Source: Molossus alvarezi
Lineage: Eukaryota > Chordata > Mammalia > Chiroptera > Molossidae
Assembly (NCBI GenBank): GCA_037176705.1
Contig: CM073891.1
Span: forward strand, 50,594,571 to 50,658,570
DNA: 64,000 nt
Direction of reading: 5' to 3'
A program made the position numbers and the translations under genes. How positions within the stretch are numbered: position 1 is the first letter of the stretch; each line of letters starts with the position of its first letter. The notes beneath the pieces are model-generated. The model made no database searches, was not told where the DNA came from, and saw nothing but the letters and a program-made list of their open reading frames with translations. Of this stretch, positions 37,778 through 50,813 are shown piece by piece.

Positions 37778-37895
37778 GCCCTGACCAGGTAGCTTAGTTG
37801 TTTGGAACAACGTCTCAATATGCCAGGTTATGGGTTTGATATCCGGTCAGGGCACATACAAGAATCAGCCAATGAATGTATAAATAAGTGACTGA
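37778..37895 (+). mobile_element. partial VES-like SINE, older subfamily
   Basis: CCCTGACCAGGTAGCTTAGTT, a degenerate B box and CCGGTCAGGGCACATACAAG, then AAATAAGTGACTGATA. It resembles the subfamily at 42617 and has lost the CT-rich part. Confidence 0.7.
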
Positions 37896-38189
37896 TAGAT
37901 ATTAGAATCTTATACATGTTAGGAACTGAGCATGTAGTTAAGGCTGTGATATGACTGAGTCCTGCCTTCAGGGGGCTCACAGATCCATGAGCAAATAGAT
38001 ATGTATATCATATATAATGTAAGTGAAATAAATTCTAATAGTTTACACAAAATGTCAATAAATCTTTTTAATAAGTATTAGCTCAGTATCTTACAAACGG
38101 AAGTGATATTTGGGAACAGTCCTGAAAGAGATAAAAACTTTACAGGAAAGATGTAAAGAAAACTATATTTTAGGCAGAATGACACTAGA

Positions 38190-38365
38190 ATGTACAAGGG
38201 TATCTATCACCATATGTTGCGGTTACACCCTGTGTTTTTAATATTTCTCCTACTCTGGAGTGTGAACTCCTTTGGGACAAAGACCATGTTGCAAACTTAC
38301 CTTTGAATCCCCAGCACCTAGCTCAGAGTCTGAGACAAATTAAGTACTTCATAAATATTTGTGGA
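38190..38365 (+). mobile_element. L2 3' fragment
   Basis: AGTGTGAACTCCTTTGGGACA, TTTGAATCCCCAGCACCTAG and TACTTCATAAATATTTGTGG are typical of the L2 terminus. Confidence 0.65.
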
Positions 38366-39271
38366 GTTGAAGCTGTTCAGTGTGCTGGCACACAGAGAGT
38401 AAGTGGGGACAGTGAGATGAAGGCTGGACATAGGCAGCCTCCAGGTAACCAGAGCCTAAGACTCCAGGCTGGGGAATTGGTTATTATGTAGGTAACTGGA
38501 CACCACTAAAATATTTTATGCAGAAAAGTGACAAATACTATAACTGAGTGTCAGAGAATAAGCCTGGCTGCAGTATTCAAGATGGATAAGAGTCAGGGAA
38601 GGTAAAGGCAGGGACACGACCAGAAGTTTCTGCAAGACGGTGAGTCCTGAATAATGGCAATGCCAATTGGGGGAGGAAGATGTTTAAGAAACTGGAATAT
38701 CATGTTTTGTTTCTATTTATACACTGAGGAAAAGAAATATAAAGTTGACATTGTCTTTTGCTTTATTTTCTTTCACCATAACGAATTCTATTGGGTTCAG
38801 TTTCAAACAAATTTGACAAAGAAAAACAGCTGCAAAAATAGTGACTAACCTGATGTATTATCATTTCAGAATGATTTAATGCTGCCTTGTGACAGTGTTA
38901 GCATCAAAACGATTAAAGCATGCTTCGCCAATCCTTTGTAGCCAAACTAAATAATTAGACTAAGGCATTACATATGAAAATTTCTCAGGCTGACGCACAC
39001 ATTTTGAAAAGACCTTGGGACAGGGGTTGGAACAGGTTCCCTCTTCCCCAAGCAGCTTATCTTTCTTGCATTGCTGCCAAACTAAGCAAAGTCATTTTTG
39101 TTTCCACGGAATCATCAACTAAAGCCAAAAGGAGGAAAAAAAAGGTTAGGTTCAGAGTCTGCATCTTAACACCTAGAGCTAATACACTCCCAGGATTTCA
39201 GGAATCAGAAATGGTTGCTGGCTCCCAGGCTGCAAACTCATGAAAGTTAAACACCAATAATCTGGCAATAT

Positions 39272-39542
39272 ATTTCAGAGCTTTACTCCCCCCCCCCCCT
39301 AAACTGGCAACTCTCGAGCATGTGATTTTTAAGATTGTCTACAGTTTATAATCCTTTTGAACAGAAACTCTGTCTTTTTTCCCCCTTGGGTGGTGGGGTG
39401 GGTGTGGAAATCTATTTCAGAATCTACTTTTTTCCTTCTCCTAAACTGGCAACTCTCAGACATGTGATTTTGAAGCCTGTCCACAGTTTACAATCCTTTT
39501 GAATAGGAACTGTCGTTTTCCCCCCTTGGGTGGTGGGGTGAG
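39272..39542. repeat. 142-bp tandem duplication, two diverged copies
   Basis: Copy 1 (39272-39413) and copy 2 (39414-39542) share ATTTCAGA, CTAAACTGGCAACTCTC, CATGTGATTTT, CAGTTTA, AATCCTTTTGAA and CCCTTGGGTGGTGGGGTG at a constant 142-bp offset. Divergence is moderate, so the event is not recent. Confidence 0.9.
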
Positions 39543-42500
39543 CGTGCTGCTTCTCACATGCCTTTCGCAGGAGGCCTGTGCGGCTCTGATTTAACCAGTC
39601 CCACGTTTTGTCGGATGGCAGTAGCAACTAACTCCGCCATAAAATGCTTTCTTTGTTCTATCTACCTAAATCCACCATAATCACTCCTTCTAGCTGTTTT
39701 TTTAGCAATTCATTGTCCTGTCACCTTGTTCTCCATTTCTTATCTCCTTCAATCACCCAGACCCTCAAATTCTCACCCTCATTGTAGCAATACACTCTTG
39801 GAAAATCCACAAACTGATTCTTTCTGAAAGTAATGGAGCAAAGGAATGATAATTCATCTATTCCACTATTTTAAGTCTGAAAACCATGCACATGATGAAT
39901 TTTATTGGAATGATGACAGACAAGTTGTTCATGACCCATGGTCAATAAACCATTACAGAGCAACAGAATGGTTCTGAGGATCCAAAACCCTATAAGCAAT
40001 GTGATATTTTCATGTTTGTATGTATGTGAGCATTTTCTGAAGAGTATGTCCAGAGTCTTCGTCAACAACTGATGTTTTACAGGGAAAAAAATCACAGGGA
40101 ATATTGTACATTTCCCACATATAGTTAATAACTTTATGTAGCACAAGAAAGTGAGCCACCATCCTCATAAAATTTGAATTTTGAAAATAAGCAACCACCT
40201 CACCTAAGATCACCATGTACTCTGTATGTGTCGCAAAGACTGGTAACAAGTTCCACTCCCACAGATCTCACCGCCTAACAGAAAGAAATGCTCATCCACA
40301 ACGAAAATGAAAATATACTTTTGACAAAAGAGACTAGTCCTGAAAGTAGTAAACTGTTAAATATCTTTACTAGTAAAATAGAAGAACTTTCTATCTATAT
40401 TTTCTTTAGCAAGCCAAATAATGCTACTTCACTTCTCTCGTCAATACATGTGAGTAGGAAAACCAAATGATCACTAACTAAGCTCCTTTCAACATTGGAG
40501 CTCTATGGCATTAGAACCTTATGTTTAACTTTGTTCCAATCAAGAACGTATCTACTAACACCCTGTCATTCACCTGTCTATGGGCATTGCTTTGCTCCTT
40601 GGAGCAGGTAGTCAGTCTCTAATCTTTTGGAAGAACAGAAATGCAGGGCAAACCAACTAGAGCTGAAGGAAGATCTTGTCAATAATCCTGTTTGACTCCC
40701 ACGTTGCCAATTCAGTGAAGTCCAGAACAGTGAAGTAGGCTTCACAAAACCAGTTTGCTCTTGGTGGTGGAGCACGGTGATAATATACCCCTTACTCCCA
40801 GCCAGACGCCGCTCATCTGAGGAGAAGACTAAAGATCCCATAAGCCCTGCTCCTATTTGAAATAAACATTTGTTCTGGAAAGAATGCTTTGTATCTGCCT
40901 TTTGGTGTCCCTCAATACAACTGTTCATGCAACCTGAGAAAACATTTGACCTGATGATCTACATTTTTTCTTTTTGCCCCAGAAAGGAAGGGAGTGGTTA
41001 GTCACATTGAATCTAATAAATTTTGGATTAAGCAACAAAGACTTCCTCAATCTTGGACTGTTAAATGAACGAGATCCCAAACCCTTGAAACCCTGCATTT
41101 ATTGCCAGAAATCTTGACTGGGTGGAGCTGACAGTTTCTCTCATGAGAAGGCTATGTAGCTAAAAATGGCTTCCCATAATCTTAAAAAAAAAAGCACAAA
41201 AAACACTTAACAGGAAGCCTTTTTTTTAAAGAGAAAAATCTAGGTTATTGAAGGCAGAACTTCATGGGGTAAAGAAAATCACCTTTGAGAAAAGTCAATT
41301 TCCAGTCTATCCCAGTCTAAGGAGAGAAAACTTCCTCAGCAGAGATAGCTTACAACCAAAAGTGAATCCAGGTCAAAACCCAGGCGTTTTTCCTACCACC
41401 TCAGGACATTCAGCACAAATTCTTCCCCACCCACTCCTCTGTCTCCTCAAGGATCTCACTGTTACATCAGTCGGGCAGTTCTGAGGTTTCTTAAATGCAG
41501 TCACATGTCCAGTGTGTTCTCTGCAAAGCTGTCTAAGTAAAAGAGTAAAGAAATTTCTATTTCTGCCTTCACCATAAATTCAGCTTCTCCCCTTGATCTT
41601 TGAATTCCCAGGGCTTTCATGCTGTCTGTTAGTATTCAAAGATTCCTTCTATGAAATTCCTTCTTTCAATACTTTCCAGAAATGTTTTGGCTACCTAAAC
41701 CGCTCCCCCCCACCCCCAAAAGCCTATTCTCAGTTTGGATCAGGAATTGAGTGAAGAGAGCAAACTGTGCATTCTAAAAGGAAAATTAGTCCCTAATGCT
41801 GTAGCTCACTGAGTCCTTTGGCTCTCTGTGAACTGGTATTTGATTGTCCAGCTTTTGGTTCAAGAAAAAGCATGAATTCTCTCTTGGATTCATCCTTTGA
41901 AAAAGTAATTCATTTTAAATTGCTCCCCCTCCCCCTTCCAATTGATTTTCTGAGGCTTGAGATCATATGAAAAGATTTTGGTTACCTCCACTTATCAAAA
42001 ATACCAATTAATTTCTATCTATATACATGTACTCTCCAGAGCTAACTGCTCAAAAATTATCAAGTATATAAAGAAAGAATATTAGTTAAACCTAAAGTCC
42101 TTACAAAAGGCTACTACAAAGTTATACGTGTGTATTCTATTATCATTATACTTTCCTAGATTAGAAGCGCAACCGTGGTTTCTTCCTGCAAATGCAAGTC
42201 CCAATCAGAAAAAGAATTCTCATTTAATCTTCTGCAATGGGTTGTTGGACCATTTGGTTCATTAGGTCTTACACAGATCATTATCTATGTCAATAATAAA
42301 TCAGATGATACCACACAGAGAAACATAAATTAGAAACAAAGCCTATTATATCATCAGAGCTATGTCTTGCCAAGATAGGACGTGAAGCAGGAGTGTAGCA
42401 GCTTTACGCTGTCACATTTCCATCTATATCCAGGTTCGTTTGTATTTGGCTAGCTTCAATGGTAGATGTTTTAGATAATTCATCACATATGATTCATAAT

Positions 42501-42600
42501 TTATGATTATGAGACCTTTTACATTTTTACTTTGAATAAGAATGAGGCCTTTAGAATTCTCAAAAGCTTTACTATGATCATTTTTTCCTACTGACCTCTA
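39543..42600. other. unique-looking intron sequence
   Basis: No family is recognised. The open frame at 40578-40928 (minus) has no domain signature. A 13-bp palindrome, TCATAATTTATGA, is at 42494-42506. Confidence 0.4.
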
Positions 42601-42616
42601 AAAAAAGGTTAGCATT

Positions 42617-42814
42617 GCCCTGGCCAGGTAGCTCACTCAGGTGGTTAGAATGTTGACCAGATATGCCAAGGTTGATGGTTTAATCTTCAGTCAAAGCACA
42701 TACAAGAAGCAACCAATGGATGCATAAATAAGTGGAACAACAAACTGATGTTTCTCTCTCTCTCCTTCTCTTTCTCCCTTTCTCTTTCTCTAAAAAAATC
42801 TATTAAAATTATTT
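42617..42814 (+). mobile_element. VES-like SINE, older subfamily
   Basis: Head GCCCTGGCCAGGTAGCTCAC, then ATAAATAAGTGGAACAACAA and a CT run. The 14-bp TSD AAAAGGTTAGCATT is at 42603-42616 and 42815-42828. Confidence 0.9.
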
Positions 42815-43859
42815 AAAAGGTTAGCATTATAAAATACTTACTACATTTCCAGAAGAACAATGGAAGAACAATGTGATAAAATAAACTTTCTCAGAAATAG
42901 TTGAGAGGATAATTCACAAGAAGATTGATTCTGCTTTGACAATTATTTTTGTAACTCCCTTCGAAGTATTGAGAATTTCTTCCTTTTCAAATTTTAAGAC
43001 ATGTTTAAAATAAAATAAAAATGTCACAAACGAATGTGGATTTGTTTTCAGTCAATTATGTGAATTTAATTTTTAAAAACTCAGAAAGTCATACCTTAAT
43101 ACACCTCTACTACTGATTCTATAAAGCAAGACAAATGTGACCAGAGCAAAACTTCCTCAAGCTAAGATCACCACAAATTAATTGATAAAGCAAAGAGTTA
43201 TGAGAATAACTGAAAAGATAACAATATTTTTAAATATTACTTTAAAAACTAATTATATTAATCAAAGTTAAGCATATGCATATCAAAAAGTAATGTTAAA
43301 AGGCATATATAAACCCATCTGTCTCCTCTCCCATCCTCTGTCCACCCCCAAACTACCCCTCATATTAACATATTTAGATTTTTTTCTATTAATTTTCATA
43401 ATTACATCTAATATGTATGTACTACTATTTTAAAATGTCATTTTTAGACATTTCCATTGAGTTTCTGTTTATAGAAGTTGAGAACTTCACCTTTGTGCTA
43501 ACTCTCTTTCCAACCAAGCGCTTAACATTATATGTCCATTTTTATGAAACCTGCATTTAATGATTCCATTACTATTGCAAGGTAAACATTATTTCCTATT
43601 TAGAAAAGTAGTGTTTTCTGATTATTCATGGGGGGGAAAAGTTGCCTTTATTAATAATTTCCCAATTATTACATTTGTTTATTTTTCTATAAGATCACGC
43701 TCAAATCTTTCCACATTCTAAAAAAGGCCTCCATAAACTTTTCAGATGAAATTCTGTCAGTGTTTTAATTTTTTCTCCTGAAGATATTACTTTTAAGGCC
43801 TTTCTTTCTCTTTCTATAATCTGAACTGGCTGTTTTCTGGCCTGAGGAACAGCTATCTC

Positions 43860-44260
43860 AAACTTCCATCTACCTGTCTTCTATTATGAATCCTGGATGT
43901 CACATTTTCCCCTTTGATTTATTTTCTTATTTTGGTGAGCACAACTCCAGAAGTTTCTAAGAAAGGCTGACTGAGACTTATATCTTGGAAACTTTCCATG
44001 TGTGAAAGTGTTTTTAATTTACTTTTATTGATAGTTGTGCCAACTACAGAATTCTGGGTTGAATAGCATTCATCCTCAGAGCTCTGAGGCTTTATATACT
44101 ATCTTCAGGCTCCCAAAGTCACAGTTAAGAAGTCTGATGCTTTATGTATCCCAAGCCTTTAAATGTGTCTTCTATTTTTTCTGATAGTTATTTGAATCAC
44201 CACCTCACTATTGCTATTATGGAATTTTAAATAATTGACCTGAATATGTCTTGGCTTTGT
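43860..44260. mobile_element. degraded LINE-like relic, family unassigned
   Basis: Runs such as CCAACTACAGAATTCTGGGTTG, CTTTATATACTATCTTCAGG and GTTAAGAAGTCTGATGC resemble a frequent old mammalian LINE segment. Confidence 0.35.
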
Positions 44261-45029
44261 TTTTGCTGTTGTTGGTTTTCATTTGTTTGTTTTTGTTCAT
44301 CATACTTGTTACTCAGTGTGAAGTCTGATCTAAAAATTAATTTCCATTGATACAGAAAATTTTCAGTTTGGTTATTCAGTCAGAATAAACAGATGTCAAT
44401 TATCTGTAGAACTTTTCTCTAGGTTTTCTTCAGGAAGAGTCCTCTGATCAGCTGCCAAAAGAGGATAATTTTGGTATAGATGTGCAGGAAATTTGCATCA
44501 GAATATGCACATAGACTTCCAAGAGGGAGATTAAAAGTACACCATAAAATAGCATTCCCCTGAAATTCAGGCATTATTTGTAGGGTGTAAGAAATGATGT
44601 TTCCCATAAATGATTTTTCTGTCATAAATTCATAGTGTTCTACTGATGGCTTCAAAATAGATAAACCTAAACCTTATGGGTTCTTCAAAGTTGTGGTTCA
44701 AAATTTCCAGGAGCCTGTTATGCATTGTTATTTTCCTGCAACCCTCTCATCCTACTGACTTTCATGACATAACCTAGTCCCCAAGATCAAATGATCAAAA
44801 TAATTTGAAGGTTCTCTTCTGTATTCCCTTACTTGTTTTCCCCATATTCAAAAAATTGACACCTTTAAGTCTATTTCATTTCACTCTTACCAATATTCAG
44901 CTAATTTTAAAGCATTATGGATTCTGTCATGCAAATTCTTATTCTTCTCATCGAATATGTCAGCCAGGCTAAGATTTATATTAGTTAGTATTCTCTAAAT
45001 TACTGTAACAGACTCATAAACAATCTAGG

Positions 45030-45400
45030 TCTATGTGCCCCTCCCTCACCAATTCTTACCACATAATGCTGCCAACTTTATCTATTCCCCCATAAATCAC
45101 AATTAAGTCAGTCAGTTTCATGATCAAAGTCCTTCAATGCCAACATACACTTCATTCAACAAACCCCAAGTTTCCCCCAATACTCAAAGTTCAATTTCAT
45201 ACCCAACTACCTCTGAAATCCTTGCAAATGTTTGCTTTTAGATACCCCAATCTTATGGCATTAATCTTTTGGCAGTCAGTTATTTTGTCCCTTAAAAAGA
45301 TTAGAAGCCTGTATAGATAAAAATAATGTCTAATTACTGTTGTAATATATGACCACTTCTTGAATATAAGTCTAATAAAAATTTAACTAATGATTTTCCA
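45030..45400 (+). mobile_element. possible L2 relic
   Basis: TAATGCTGCCAACTTTATCT, ATGATCAAAGTCCTTCAATG and GACCACTTCTTGAATATAAG follow the L2 3' order weakly. Confidence 0.35.
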
Positions 45401-45493
45401 AACAAGTGATTCTTGTTTGCATTTGCTTACCTTCCCTCCATCTAATCCAAGATTTATTACAGGCTTATTAATAATTCAGAGAAGTTAATGTGC

Positions 45494-45558
45494 CATTTGA
45501 AGATCCAGTTGCAGCTGTAATGTTTGCATGATTAGGTTCCCGTTATGATCTTCAAATG
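45494..45558. repeat. 12-bp perfect inverted repeat, AT-rich loop
   Basis: CATTTGAAGATC (45494-45505) and its exact complement GATCTTCAAATG (45547-45558) flank 41 bp containing TTTGCATGATTA. Confidence 0.8.
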
Positions 45559-45606
45559 CTCATGTGTGTGTATGTGGGGGAAGTAGTTCTGAAACAAACT
45601 CTAGAA

Positions 45607-45762
45607 CAGTGCTTCCTAAGATTTAACAAACATTCAGATCAGCTGGGATTCTTGTTTAAATATGATTCATTTAGAAGTTTGGGAGGGGGCCTGAGATTCT
45701 GCATTTCTAACAAACTCCCAGATTATGCTGATGCTACTGGTCCTTGAACCACAGTTGAAACA
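45607..45762 (+). mobile_element. MER5A-type hAT-Charlie MITE
   Basis: It runs CAGTGCTTCCTAAGATTT, ATTCAGATCAGCTGGGATTC, GGGGGCCTGAGATTCTGCAT, TTCTAACAAACTCCCAGATT, ATGCTGATGCTACTGGTCC to CACAGTTGAAACAG, the MER5A order. The 8-bp TSD is eroded. Confidence 0.8.
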
Positions 45763-46309
45763 GGAAAGCTAAACAACATTGTGGTCTGAAGAGCTGAATT
45801 CCTTCCTTCTTCATATGAGAAGTTCTCTCAAACTTTTAAATGATGGCATGTAGTAATTTATGCAAGATAATCAAATTATTATTGTTTTTTTTCCTTTACA
45901 ATTCTCTATTGGTCAAATCTGTACATCCTTAGCTTAATTAAGTTATAACAAACTTAACTGCTGTGAGTGATAAATGACCTGCTTAGTTTAAATCAATGAT
46001 GTATATAAACTTCTGTTGGCCCCTGTTTTCTCATACAAAGAAGGAAAGTATATGCATTTAATATGCATTAACCTGGAAGGAAGATTCAAAGATGACAACT
46101 TATGATTTATTACTGATTTTAAAGCAAATTTTCTGTTACCTGTGGCAGCAAAAATTCTAGCAATGATGCCTGAATATAATTCTATTTTTAAAGACCTTAA
46201 ATTTTCTTCATATCTTACTTCAATCAATTCAATAATATATACTTGCTCTCCCTTTGAAGCCTCACATAACATCCATTTTGTACTTTATAACATCTAAGGA
46301 ACATTTCCT

Positions 46310-46470
46310 ATATTATTTAATTTGATCTCAAGGACAACACGGATTATCACTAATTTCCAAATGAGAAAACCTAGACTCAGAACAAATAATCATTTAAATG
46401 CAGCACAAACATTATATGTCAGAGAAAGAGATAAAATCTATCCATGATCTTCTAACTCTAATCCCCATTA
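46310..46470 (-). mobile_element. MIR SINE fragment
   Basis: Reverse MIR order: TTGATCTCAAGGACAACACG, TTTCCAAATGAGAAAACCT, AGACTCAGAACAAATAATC and GATCTTCTAACTCTAATCCCC. Confidence 0.6.
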
Positions 46471-47461
46471 GCTATGACAGCTATAGTTTATATTTTAAGG
46501 TTTAGCATTACTTAGAAGAAACAATATCTTTTCCAAAACAACTCACAGACAAGTTCACTCCTATTGCTTCTTCAACATCACCATTCCATTGGGATTACTG
46601 AAATATTTATCTTATTTTCTTTACTGTGTCTAGCACACTGTGGCTTTAGTCAAATAAAGCTCCTTATAAGTATGTTTCTCTATAAGTAAAAAATACTTTA
46701 GTTCTAATGTATGCCTCTTATGAATTAATAGAATTAAATCAACATGTTGAATGGACTCATAAAAAGGCAAAATGTATGTTACTAATTAAGAAACAGAGAG
46801 CCATTTATTTGTCAAATTTTCTGTTAAAAGGACCCTATACCATTCATTTTTAAAATGTCCAAAAATTTATATTTTACACATGTATTAAAAGAATCTTACT
46901 GTAAAAATTCTTTTAATAAGACCTAAGGAATTAGAGCTAAATTGTAGGTAGGTGAAAGTCATAAAATAAATACTTGCATATAAAACTTTTTATCTCCTAA
47001 AAAGTAAACCAACTACATATAAAATCTGTTCAAAGAAAACTTTTTAACCAAAAAAATTGTTGACTGGGTTTAATCCTCAAAAATTTTTTTTTTAAATTTA
47101 TGCTATGGCCCTTCTAAAGTCCCTTCCACATTTATGCATAACCAAAGACACAACCAAAGTGTCCCATGAGATAGGACTCATTGACCCTGCTAGGACATCC
47201 CTGACCCCTGTAGACTTCAGTGATTTTTATGGATCTTCTTAAGTCCAGGAATGCATTTTATAATGAATTATATTTGTATGGCAAGAGGACAGTATATGTT
47301 ACGTCAAATTATTGTGTAATTTCCACTACTTCATGAACCTCCACAGATCAATAACGTTTAGAACAGTGCTCCACATATATTGAAATAGATTTCAATTATT
47401 ATCAAATAATAGGGTTGGATACAGGCAAGTTGTAATACAAGTTGTTTAGTGTTGTTGTTGT

Positions 47462-47694
47462 TAATCCTCACCTGAGGAAATATTTCTATTGATTTTTAGA
47501 GTGAAAGGGAGGGAGGAAGAGAGAGAGAGAAACATTGATGGAAGAGGGACACATATTGATTGGTTGACTCCCACACAACTCTGATTGGTGCTGGGGATCA
47601 AACCTGCAACCCAGGTTCTCTTGACAGGGAATCAAACCACCAATCCTTCAGTCTGAGGGCTGATGCTCTAACTACTGAGTCAAATTGGCTAGGT
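47462..47694 (-). mobile_element. VES-like SINE, older copy
   Basis: It begins TCCTCACCTGAGGAAATATTT after a (GTT)n tail complement and ends GAGTCAAATTGGCTAGG. The B box complement is GGGGATCAAACC. Confidence 0.85.
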
Positions 47695-48789
47695 TTTTAA
47701 TTATCTACGTATGTGACCCTAGGGTTATTATTTTTTCTTTCTAGAGTTTTATCTTCAAATCCTTATACTAATCAATTTTCTAAACATATATAGTACTTTC
47801 AACCTATATCACTATATCAAATTGAGCATATTCCTCCTTGAATATATTTATATCTGTTTATGCTCTCTTTCCATGTAGACAATAATTGACACTGATAATG
47901 AAGGCAATAACAGTTTATTATGCAAAACAAGCCACTTTATTTACTTATGTTCTAAAAGTAGCTTATTTTTAAAGGGGAATAAAAAGGAGTTTCTTTAATA
48001 TTTTCATCTTCTTTAATAGTGTGGATTATCCCATATCCCTTCTAAATCATCCATTTTTCCTCTCCTAGATCATTTCAGTTAGCATATAAATATGTTATTT
48101 ATTGCATGAAAAACAAGTCTCTTGAGCACATTGTCCTTCCAGCTACTGTTGCCTATGTCTCCCTTACAAGAAAAGCCTTTGAAAAAAATAATCTATAATT
48201 GTCTCTAGCCCCTTAGCCTATGCTTATAAGAAACCATCTAATTGTGTTATGAGTCCCACATTCAGACACTATTTTCATAAACAATGAACTTTTGGTGTTA
48301 AATCTCATGTTAATTTTTATTTGTCATCTTTTATAACATATTAGTTGAATATGACATTACAGATAATCCCTTTTCCTTCACTTTTTAAATCTAATGTCCT
48401 ATATACTACAACTCCTGGCTTCTCTCACATACCTGGTTATTTCTTTTCAGTTCACTTTCATGCTCATTCTTTCTTTCTTTAATTTCTTGACTTGAGAGTA
48501 TCCCAGAACTCAATCCTCTGAATTATTCCACATCTCTTGGTCATCTGACAGAGTCTCAAAGATTTAAAAAGGTTTATAGGCTAGCCTGAATCCCTATACT
48601 GAGCCAATAACCCACACTATAGAAACTACTTTCTTCTCAAAGCAACTTTAACCCAGGGGAAAACAATTGACTCACCCACTGGAAATCCTCTTATGCTGCC
48701 CACTTAAGGGATTTTTTATTTAGTTGAGGGCTACAACCTGAAGCTCAATCAGAGAACCAAAAGAAAAAAACAATTTTTTAAAAAGGAGG

Positions 48790-49270
48790 ACAGTTTACAT
48801 GAATCATGGGACAATATAAAATGTAACAACATCCGCATCATAAGAGTGCCAGAAGAAGGAGAAAATGAGCAAGAGTTAGAGAATATATTTCAAGAAATAG
48901 TGGCAGTAAACTTACCTAACTTGGTGAAGGAAAAAAACATATAAACTGAGTAAGCACATAGAACCCCAAGTAAGAAGAACCCAAAGAGGCCTACATCAAG
49001 ATATATCATAATTAAAAAGTCAAAAATTAAAGACAAAGAGGGAGCCCCAATTAGGCTATCAGCTGATTTCTCAACAGAAACACTAAAGACCAGAAGGAAA
49101 TGACATGAAGTATTTAAGATCAAGAAAAACAAGGATCTAAATTCCAGACTAATCTATCTAGCAAGTCTATCATTCAAAATAAAAGTGAAATAAAGAGCTT
49201 CCCAGATGAAAAAAAGCAAAGGGAATATATTAGCACCAAACTAGTACTGCAAGAAATGTTAAAAGGCCTG
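48790..49270 (+). pseudogene. L1 ORF1 remnant of the second L1
   Basis: Readable parts correspond to the ORF1 RNA-binding half: a GVPEEGENEQ-type stretch (at about 48845 AGAGTGCCAGAAGAAGGAG), then LENIFQEIV and the closing CTAGTACTGCAAGAAATG. Stops and frameshifts abolish it. Confidence 0.65.
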
Positions 49271-49417
49271 CTGTAATAAGCAGAAAAAATAAAGACAGAA
49301 ATAATAAATTAAAATAGCAATAAATAAGTATAGATCAATAATAACCTTAAATGTAAATGGATTAAATCATCCACTCAAAATACTCAGTAGCTGAATGGAT
49401 AAGAAAGCATGACTCCT

Positions 49418-49678
49418 GCCCTGGCTGGTTTGGCTCAGCGGTTAGAGCGTCGGCCTGCGGTCCGGAGAGACCTGGGTTCGGTTCCCGCTAAGGGCACATA
49501 CTTCGGTTGCAGTTTGTCCCCGGCCCTGGTTGGTCGTGCGGGTGGCAGCCACTCAATGTGTCCCTTCACGTCGATGTTTCTCTCTCTCTCTCCCTTCCTC
49601 TCTCTCCCTCCCACTCTATCTGTACAAAAAATGGAAAAATATCCTCGGGTGAGGATAAAAAAATAAATAAATAAAAAT
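49418..49678 (+). mobile_element. VES SINE, full length, young
   Basis: Head GCCCTGGCTGGTTTGGCTCAG and tail CTCGGGTGAGGATAAAAAAA. The perfect 14-bp TSD AAAGCATGACTCCT is at 49404-49417 and 49679-49692. It interrupts the L1 endonuclease region. Confidence 0.96.
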
Positions 49679-50813
49679 AAAGCATGACTCCTATATCTGT
49701 TGTTCATAAGAGACACATCTCACAACAAAAGACTCACACAGGTTGAAAGTGAAAAGATGAAAAAAAATTTTCCAAGCAAATGGAAATGAAAGAAAGCTGG
49801 GGTAAAATTATTCATATCTGATAAAATAGACTTCAAAATGAAGGCATAACTAGAGACAAAGAAGGCCACTACAAAATACTGAAAAGATCTATCCAACAGG
49901 AGGACAAAACCTTGGTAAACATATATGAACCCAATATTGGAGCATCAAAATACATTTAAACACTTCTGGAGACTTTAAAGGAGTAATCAACAGCAATACA
50001 ATCATAGCAGGGGATTTCAAAACCCCACTGACATCACTGGTTAGATCCTCTACACAAAAATTTACAAAGAAACAGAGACTCTAAATGATGTACTGGATCA
50101 AATTAATTTAATAGATATTTACAAAGAATTACTCTCCAAAACTGCAGAATTCACATTCTTCTCAGGTGCACATGGGCTATTCTCAAAGATAGACCACATG
50201 TTAGGACACAAACTAAGTCTCTACAAGTTCAAGAATACTGAAATCATATTAAGCATCATCTCAGATCACAATGGCATAAAACTATAAATTAATTACAATA
50301 AAACACTCAAACATTTAAACACATGGAGGGTAAATAGCATGTTATTAATCAGTGAATGGATTACCAAGGAGATAAAGGAATAAATAAAACAGTTCCTGGA
50401 AACCAATGAAAAGGAACACACAACATTTGTGGGGTGCAGTGAAAGCAGTCTTGAGAGGGAAGTTCATAGCACTATAGGCCTACTTCAAGAAACAAGAAAA
50501 ATTTCTAATAGACTGTCCCTACAGCTTAAAGAACTAGAAAGTAAACAAAAAGAAAAACCCAGATCAAGTAGAAGGAAAGAAATAGTAAAGGTCAGAAGTG
50601 AAAATAAATGACATAGAGACTAAAGAAACAATTCAAAAGATCAATGAAACAAAGAGCTAGTTCTTTGAAAAGATAAACAAGATTGATGAACCTTTATCTA
50701 GACTCACCAAGAAACAAAGATAGAGAAACCAAATAAACAAAATCAGATGCAAAAGAGAAGTAACAACCTAGACCACAGAAATACTAACAATTGTTAAAAA
50801 ATACTATGAACAC

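Noticed and set aside
40578..40928. A 116-aa minus-strand ORF
   Set aside because: No recognisable domain, no splice or promoter context, and low-information composition; probably chance or an old repeat.
49409..49716. Recurrent ORFs of the type MAQRLERRPAVRRD... at several places (13893, 14615, 33666, 34454, 49409)
   Set aside because: They are the same VES SINE tRNA-like head read in one frame. VES copies are noncoding RNA polymerase III products.
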